Assembly: GCF_006715085.1 (NCBI RefSeq)
Contig: NZ_VFMM01000002.1
Coordinates: 806,001 to 870,000 of the forward strand
DNA length: 64,000 bases
Direction: 5' to 3'
From: Kribbella jejuensis
GTDB taxonomy: Bacteria > Actinomycetota > Actinomycetes > Propionibacteriales > Kribbellaceae
This document shows, one piece after another, positions 59,630-64,000 of this stretch. The position numbers and the translations under genes are program-made. Every line of letters starts with the position of its first letter. The stretch's first letter is position 1. The notes beneath the pieces were generated by a model. It made no database searches. It saw only the letters and a program-made list of their open reading frames with translations, and was not told where the DNA came from.

Positions 59630-59766
59630 CCTCTTGCTCCTGCCTCGGGTGTCGTCCTGGTAGCAATACGCTCCCGCATGAGGCCCGGTTCACACATGCG
59701 GAGGATTACCTACCTGGTACCCGAGCTGTCCCCTAGCGAGTCCCCAGGGGACGCCTGAGGGTCGCC

Positions 59767-60507
59767 CTACCCCGCGGAGGGCAGTTCCTTGGGGTTGAGC
59801 CCGAGCTCCTCGTACGCGACCTCTTCGATCTCGCGGGCCATCGCCTCGCGGAACGCCGCGACCAGCGCCTGGCCGGCCAGCGGGATGATGCCTTCGAGGG
59901 TGCGCTGGATCTCCGGCCAGCCCTCGGCCGGCATCCCGGCGTTGGTGAAGTCGCGCCAGACCGTCGAGCGGAACAGTTCGACGTACGTCTTGGCGACCGC
60001 GTCGGCCTGCGCGAACAGCTTCGGCAGCATCTCGAAGATCGCCTGCATAGGCACCCCGAGCTTGATCACCTCGAGCCCGGTCCGCAGCAGGTCCGGGTTC
60101 CGGATCCGCAACCGGCCGTCCTCCAGCCGCTCCGCGATGCCCAGCTCGACGATCTGCTCGATCACCGCCGGATCGTGCGGTACGCCGGCCCGCTCGGCCA
60201 GCTGGAACTCGTCGAGCTCCTCCGGCTCGGCGGGCGTCCAGGGGTTCACCAGCGTCTCGAACACGCCGAGTGCGAGTTCGCCGTCGGGCAGTTCGCCCAT
60301 CATCCGCTCGACCGCAGCCAGCGTGTAGCCCTTGTCGAGCAGTTCGCGGACCAGCGTCAGGCGGGCCACGTGGTCGCGGCCGTAGTACCCGGTCCGGCCG
60401 ACCAGGCGCGGCGGCGCGATCAGCCCGCGCCCGGCGTACGCGCGCACGTTCCGGACCGTCATGCCCACCTTCGCGGCAAGCTGGTCGACAGTGAGCTCCT
60501 CTTCCAC
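59767..60507 (-). CDS. MerR-family transcriptional regulator
   Basis: 246 residues from GTG 60507. The MerR helix-turn-helix (about 4-72: LTVDQLAAKVGMTVRNVRAYAGRGLIAPP...GYYGRDHVARLTLVRELLDKGYTLAAV) is followed by a long helical ligand domain (about 75-246) rather than a short metal-binding tail, so it senses an organic ligand or a protein. It is divergent from the alpha/beta hydrolase at 60646. Confidence 0.9.
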   Translation of the reverse strand: MEEELTVDQLAAKVGMTVRNVRAYAGRGLIAPPRLVGRTGYYGRDHVARLTLVRELLDKGYTLAAVERMMGELPDGELALGVFETLVNPWTPAEPEELDEFQLAERAGVPHDPAVIEQIVELGIAERLEDGRLRIRNPDLLRTGLEVIKLGVPMQAIFEMLPKLFAQADAVAKTYVELFRSTVWRDFTNAGMPAEGWPEIQRTLEGIIPLAGQALVAAFREAMAREIEEVAYEELGLNPKELPSAG

Positions 60508-60509
60508 CC

Positions 60510-60548
60510 TTGACAGTCTTCCAGACGCAACGATACATAGTTAATGTA
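60510..60548 (+). promoter_or_regulatory. Promoter/operator between MerR and hydrolase genes
   Basis: TTGACA (60510-60515) and TACATA (60534-60539) are spaced by 18 bases, and an inverted repeat TACAT-N5-ATGTA (60534-60548) covers the -10. Long spacing with a palindrome over the promoter is typical of MerR-controlled genes. Confidence 0.5.
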
Positions 60549-60645
60549 ACATCAAGCATGTAAGGAGACCGCAGGGCGATCGCTTCCGGCAGAGGATCGG
60601 GACGGCGCACGTGAGCGTCGCCGACGAACGGGAACTGGAGAGCGC

Positions 60646-61668
60646 GTGACGATCGAGTTGGAACGCTCCGGGGTCACCACCTCGGACGGCGTACGGCTGA
60701 ACGTCGAGGTGACCGGCCCGGCCGACGCGCCGGTGACGGTGCTGTTGGTGCACGGCTGGACGTGTTCGACCCGGTCCTGGCACAACCAGGTCGAGGGGTT
60801 GCCGCAGATCCTCGGACGCGACGCCGTACGGGTCGTGACGTACGACCACCGCGGTCACGGGCGTTCGGACGCCGCGCCCGCGGGATCCACCCGGCTGGAG
60901 CAGTTGGCCGACGACCTGGTCACGGTCCTCGACGAGGTCGTCGGTGACGGCCCGGTCGTGTACGCCGGCCACTCGATGGGCGGCATGACGCTGATGGCCG
61001 CTGCCGACCAGTACCCGGAGCTCTTCGGCCCCCGCATTCGCGCGGCCGCCCTGGTCAGTACGACCTCAGGCCACCTCACCGAAGGCGCCCTCGGCATCCC
61101 CGCTCGCTTCGACCCAACCGCCGCCCGAATCGCCCCGCGCATCCTCAACGCGGTGGGCCGCAGGATCGACCGCCGAGCGGCGGCTCAGGCGGCGGCTGAG
61201 GCGGCGGAGGTTGCCGGGCGGGCGGCGGAACGGGCTCGGGTCGCTGGTGACGTGCGGTCCGCGGCGCGGTTGGCGCAGGTTGCGCGTCGTGCGGGCGCTC
61301 TCGCGGCGCGGTTGCAGCGGCCCGCGCTGAAGCAGGTGGTGTTCGGGAAGAACGCGGATCCGGCCGAGGTGGACCTGTTCATGGAGGACCTGGCCGTCGT
61401 ACCGGGTCCGTCGTACGGCGGCTTCTTCGAGACGATGCTCCAGCACGACCGCGGGCACGCACTGAAGGTCCTCGACCAACTGCCGGTGGAGATCATGCAC
61501 GGCACCCGCGACCGTCTTCTCCCGCCCCGGCACGCGAACCGGATCGCCGCCGAACTCCCCACCGCCCGCCTCTGGCTCTACCCCGGCGCCGGCCACATGC
61601 TCATGCAAGAACGCCCCCGCGACGTCACCCACCGTCTGGCCTCTCTCGCTCGCAAGGCCTCCGCCTGA
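60646..61668 (+). CDS. Alpha/beta hydrolase with Ala/Arg-rich lid
   Basis: 340 residues from GTG 60646. HGWTC (oxyanion), DHRGHGRS, the nucleophile S110 in YAGHSMGG, an aspartate in HGTRDRLLP and the histidine in GAGHMLM complete the triad. An insertion of about 60 residues (about 180-230) is nearly all Ala and Arg and probably forms helical lid segments. The substrate is unknown. It is likely controlled by the divergent MerR protein. Confidence 0.87.
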   Translation: MTIELERSGVTTSDGVRLNVEVTGPADAPVTVLLVHGWTCSTRSWHNQVEGLPQILGRDAVRVVTYDHRGHGRSDAAPAGSTRLEQLADDLVTVLDEVVGDGPVVYAGHSMGGMTLMAAADQYPELFGPRIRAAALVSTTSGHLTEGALGIPARFDPTAARIAPRILNAVGRRIDRRAAAQAAAEAAEVAGRAAERARVAGDVRSAARLAQVARRAGALAARLQRPALKQVVFGKNADPAEVDLFMEDLAVVPGPSYGGFFETMLQHDRGHALKVLDQLPVEIMHGTRDRLLPPRHANRIAAELPTARLWLYPGAGHMLMQERPRDVTHRLASLARKASA

Positions 61669-61715
61669 GAGTCGCATCACGGCCGGGTACGTCGTACTCG
61701 CCTACGCTCGACGCC

Positions 61716-62861
61716 GTGCAGAACCTTCTCTCGGATGTCGTGGTGGTGGACCTGACCCGTGCGCTGGCCGGGCCGCATGCGGCGATGATGCTGGGGGATC
61801 TCGGGGCGCGGGTGATCAAGGTCGAGACGCCGAACGGCGGGGACGACAGCCGCGGGTGGGGGCCGCCGTTCGTGAACGGCGAGTCGACGTACTACCTGTC
61901 CGCGAACCGGAACAAGGAGTCGGTGACCGCCGACCTGAAGTCCGCGGACGGCAAGGAGTTTCTCGCCAAGCTGGTGCGGAAGGCCGACATCCTGATCGAG
62001 AACTTCCGGCCGGGCGTACTCGACCGCCTCGGGTTCGGGAACGAGCGGCTGCACGAACTCAACCCCGGCCTGGTGATCCTGTCGATCACCGGCTTCGGGC
62101 ACGACGGACCTGAGGGTGGCCGCGCCGGGTACGACCAGATCGCCCAGGGCGAGGGCGGTCTGATGAGCATCACCGGCGAGACCGAGCCGACGAAGGTCGG
62201 CGCCCCGATCTCCGACCTGCTGGCCGGGATGTACGGCGCGTACGGTGCGCTGGCCGCGCTGCACGAGCGGTCGATCACCGGGAAGGGACGGGTCGTCCGC
62301 ACCAGCCTGCTCGCGTCGGTCGTCGGTGTGCACGCGTTCCACGGGACGAAGTGGACGGTGGCGCACGAGCTTCCCGAGCGGGTCGGCAACCACCACGCAC
62401 AGATCGCGCCGTACGGGCTCTACCGCACCCGCGACGACATCGTCCAGGTGGCGGTCGGCAGCGAAGGTCTGTGGCGCCTGTTCGCGCCGGTCGTCGGGCT
62501 CGACCCGGACGACCATCGCTTCGCGACCAACCCGGACCGGGTCGCGCACCGCGACGAACTGACCGCCGCGATCGAGACCGCCTTCGCCGGGGATTCGGCC
62601 GACGTCTGGCTGGAACGCCTTGCGGACAAGGGGATTCCGGCCGGTAAGGTCCGTGACTTCCAGCAGGTCTACGACTGGGAGCAGACCCGTTCCCAAGGCC
62701 TGCTCATCGACGTCGAGCACCCGACCTTGGGCACTATCCAGCTCCCCGGCCCACCGCTCCGCTTCGACGACAACCCGTACGCCGGCGCCCGCGAAACCAA
62801 CCTCCCACCACCCCGCCTGGGCGAGCACAACGAGTCGGTCAGAGCCTGGCTCGACGACTAG
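61716..62861 (+). CDS. Class III (CaiB/BaiF) CoA-transferase
   Basis: 381 residues from GTG 61716. LARALAGPHAAMMLGDLGARVIKVE-type start (here DLTRALAGPHAAMML), ANRNKESVTADLKS, ENFRPGVLDRLGF and the catalytic aspartate in GAPISDLLAGMYG are the family landmarks. It transfers CoA between carboxylic acids; the acid is not predictable. It starts 47 bases after the hydrolase stop in the same direction. Confidence 0.93.
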   Translation: MQNLLSDVVVVDLTRALAGPHAAMMLGDLGARVIKVETPNGGDDSRGWGPPFVNGESTYYLSANRNKESVTADLKSADGKEFLAKLVRKADILIENFRPGVLDRLGFGNERLHELNPGLVILSITGFGHDGPEGGRAGYDQIAQGEGGLMSITGETEPTKVGAPISDLLAGMYGAYGALAALHERSITGKGRVVRTSLLASVVGVHAFHGTKWTVAHELPERVGNHHAQIAPYGLYRTRDDIVQVAVGSEGLWRLFAPVVGLDPDDHRFATNPDRVAHRDELTAAIETAFAGDSADVWLERLADKGIPAGKVRDFQQVYDWEQTRSQGLLIDVEHPTLGTIQLPGPPLRFDDNPYAGARETNLPPPRLGEHNESVRAWLDD

Positions 62862-62870
62862 TCATGCACT

Positions 62871-62882
62871 TTACGTACGTAA
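62871..62882. promoter_or_regulatory. Palindrome TTACGTACGTAA and nested inverted repeat
   Basis: A perfect 12-base palindrome lies 38 bases before the malic-enzyme start, followed by GTAAT-N8-ATTAC (62879-62896). Together they may be an operator for the malic enzyme gene. Confidence 0.45.
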
Positions 62883-62920
62883 TCTCGGGGCATTACCAGT
62901 GACGTGAGAGGATCACCCGC

Positions 62921-64000
62921 GTGACTGCATTGCCGAGTGTTTCGTACTCCATCACCGTTCGCCTCGAGGTGCCCGCGGGTGGCTCGACGGTGAGCAAGCT
63001 GACGACCGCGGTCGAGCAGGCCGGCGGTCTGGTCACCGCGCTCGACGTGACCGCGTCCGGCCACGAGCGGCTGCGGATCGACGTCACCTGTGCCGCGGCC
63101 GACACCGAGCACGCCGGCCGCCTGGTCGAGGCGATGCGCGCCGTACCGGGCGTCGAGATCGGCCGGGTCTCGGACCGGACGTTCCTGATGCACCTCGGCG
63201 GCAAGATCTCGATGGAGGCCAAGCACCCGATCCGCAACCGCGACGACCTCTCGATGATCTACACCCCGGGCGTCGCGCGGGTCTGCCTGGCGATCGCGGC
63301 CAACCCGGACGACGCCCGCCGGCTGACGATCAAGCGCAACAGCGTCGCGGTCGTCACCGACGGCTCGGCGGTGCTCGGTCTCGGCAACATCGGCCCGAAG
63401 GCCGCGCTGCCGGTGATGGAGGGCAAGGCCGCGCTCTTCAAGCGGTTCGCCGGAATCGACGCCTGGCCGTTGTGCCTGGACACCCAGGACCCGGACGAGA
63501 TCGTCTCGATCGTGAAGGCAATCGCGCCGGGCTTCGCGGGCATCAACCTGGAGGACATCTCCGCGCCGCGCTGCTTCGAGATCGAGGCGCGGCTGCGCGA
63601 GGAACTCGACATCCCGGTCTTCCACGACGACCAGCACGGTACGGCGGTGGTCGTGCTGGCGGCGCTGTACAACGCGTTGCGCGTGGTCGGCAAGGACATC
63701 AGCAACGTCCGTGTAGTGCTGTCCGGTGCCGGCGCGGCCGGTACGGCGATCCTCAAGCTGCTGCTCGCCGCCGGGGTCAAGGACACGTGCGTCGCGGACA
63801 TCGGCGGGGTCATCCACCCGGACCGCGACGGCCTGTCGCCGGAGCTGCGCTGGATCGCGGAGAACACCAACGCGGCCAAGTACAGCGGCGACCTGAAGGG
63901 TGCGCTCTCCGGTGCCGACGTGTTCATCGGTGTCTCCGCGCCGAACATCCTGGACGGCGCGGACATCGCCACGATGAACGAGGACGCGATTGTGTTCGCG
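62921..64000 (+). CDS. NAD(P)-malic enzyme with N-terminal ACT domain, 3' truncated
   Basis: GTG 62921 has GAGAGG nine bases upstream; the frame stays open for 360 codons to the right edge. An ACT-like domain (about 1-85: SYSITVRLEVPAGGSTVSKL) precedes the malic-enzyme domain with YTPGVARVC, VVTDGSAVLGLGNIGPKAALPVMEGKAALFK, EDISAPRCFEIE and HDDQHGTAVV, then the NAD Rossmann motif SGAGAAGTAI. It converts malate to pyruvate and CO2; the ACT domain may give allosteric control by an amino acid or acyl-CoA. Confidence 0.93.
   Translation, partial: MTALPSVSYSITVRLEVPAGGSTVSKLTTAVEQAGGLVTALDVTASGHERLRIDVTCAAADTEHAGRLVEAMRAVPGVEIGRVSDRTFLMHLGGKISMEAKHPIRNRDDLSMIYTPGVARVCLAIAANPDDARRLTIKRNSVAVVTDGSAVLGLGNIGPKAALPVMEGKAALFKRFAGIDAWPLCLDTQDPDEIVSIVKAIAPGFAGINLEDISAPRCFEIEARLREELDIPVFHDDQHGTAVVVLAALYNALRVVGKDISNVRVVLSGAGAAGTAILKLLLAAGVKDTCVADIGGVIHPDRDGLSPELRWIAENTNAAKYSGDLKGALSGADVFIGVSAPNILDGADIATMNEDAIVFA

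Noticed and set aside
59697..59766. Hairpin GTCCCC...GGGGAC downstream of the MerR gene as a terminator
   Set aside because: Only six pairs with a long loop and an alternative internal palindrome; too weak to call.
41944..61700. GTACGTCGTAC-type palindromes upstream of 42088 and 61716
   Set aside because: The same string recurs inside coding regions across the window, so it reflects codon and GTAC usage rather than a specific site.

Overview
The window is chromosomal DNA of a high-GC Gram-positive bacterium. Codon third positions are almost all G or C, GTG starts are frequent, many neighbouring genes overlap by ATGA or GTGA, and secreted proteins carry Sec, Tat or lipobox signals. The mix of exopolysaccharide genes, secreted glycoside hydrolases, a CUT1 sugar transporter without its own ATPase and many one-component regulators suits a soil actinomycete. 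A Kribbella-like (Nocardioidaceae) genome is my best guess, but it is an inference from protein style, not a database result. I see no rRNA, tRNA, CRISPR array, phage gene or insertion sequence.

Region 1 (2-24849) is dominated by a leftward gene run for a surface polysaccharide. Read in the direction of transcription it starts with an OmpR-type response regulator and its kinase (24849-23130), then a secreted parallel beta-helix protein (22829-21504). A cytoplasmic histidine kinase with two LuxR-type response regulators follows (21245-19232). Next come an aminotransferase and a nucleotide-sugar 4,6-dehydratase, a divergent RtcB-like protein, and a 1404-residue beta-helix/PKD protein. The run ends with a Wzz-like protein with a degenerate kinase domain, a P-loop HPr-kinase-like protein, a GT4 glycosyltransferase, a small unknown protein, an APH-fold phosphotransferase, an O-antigen-ligase-like protein, a Wzx-like flippase, a lipoprotein and a sugar-phosphate transferase. 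Most genes from 19131 leftward overlap or nearly touch, so this is probably one or two long operons. A truncated metallo-beta-lactamase/Rieske fusion gene converges on it from the left edge.

Region 2 (25090-36405) is a mosaic of short units: an alpha/beta hydrolase; a membrane protein with a small winged-helix regulator behind a striking operator; a MarR regulator with an epoxide hydrolase; a large FHA-domain membrane protein carrying a hexanucleotide repeat; a secreted M4 metalloprotease with palindromic leader DNA; a secreted GDSL hydrolase; and an ArsR-like regulator with an SRPBCC protein.

Region 3 (36571-41917) is an alpha-galactoside utilisation operon: a GH36 alpha-galactosidase, two CUT1 permeases and a Tat-type lipoprotein binding protein. 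Region 4 (42088-50491) holds small membrane proteins with a multicopper oxidase. It also holds a leftward run of a two-gene ABC exporter, a DesK/DesR-type two-component system, an exonuclease, a sulfite-oxidase-like enzyme and a 59-residue protein.

Region 5 (50668-56992) contains a DUF1269 protein, then a plant-polysaccharide locus with two secreted clan GH-A-like hydrolases, a CE15-like esterase and a LacI regulator. Region 6 (57048-64000) has a TetR regulator with a Baeyer-Villiger-type monooxygenase, a two-gene small-peptide unit whose second protein resembles the 59-residue protein of region 4, a MerR regulator with an alpha/beta hydrolase, a class III CoA-transferase, and the first 360 residues of an ACT-domain malic enzyme that runs off the right edge.
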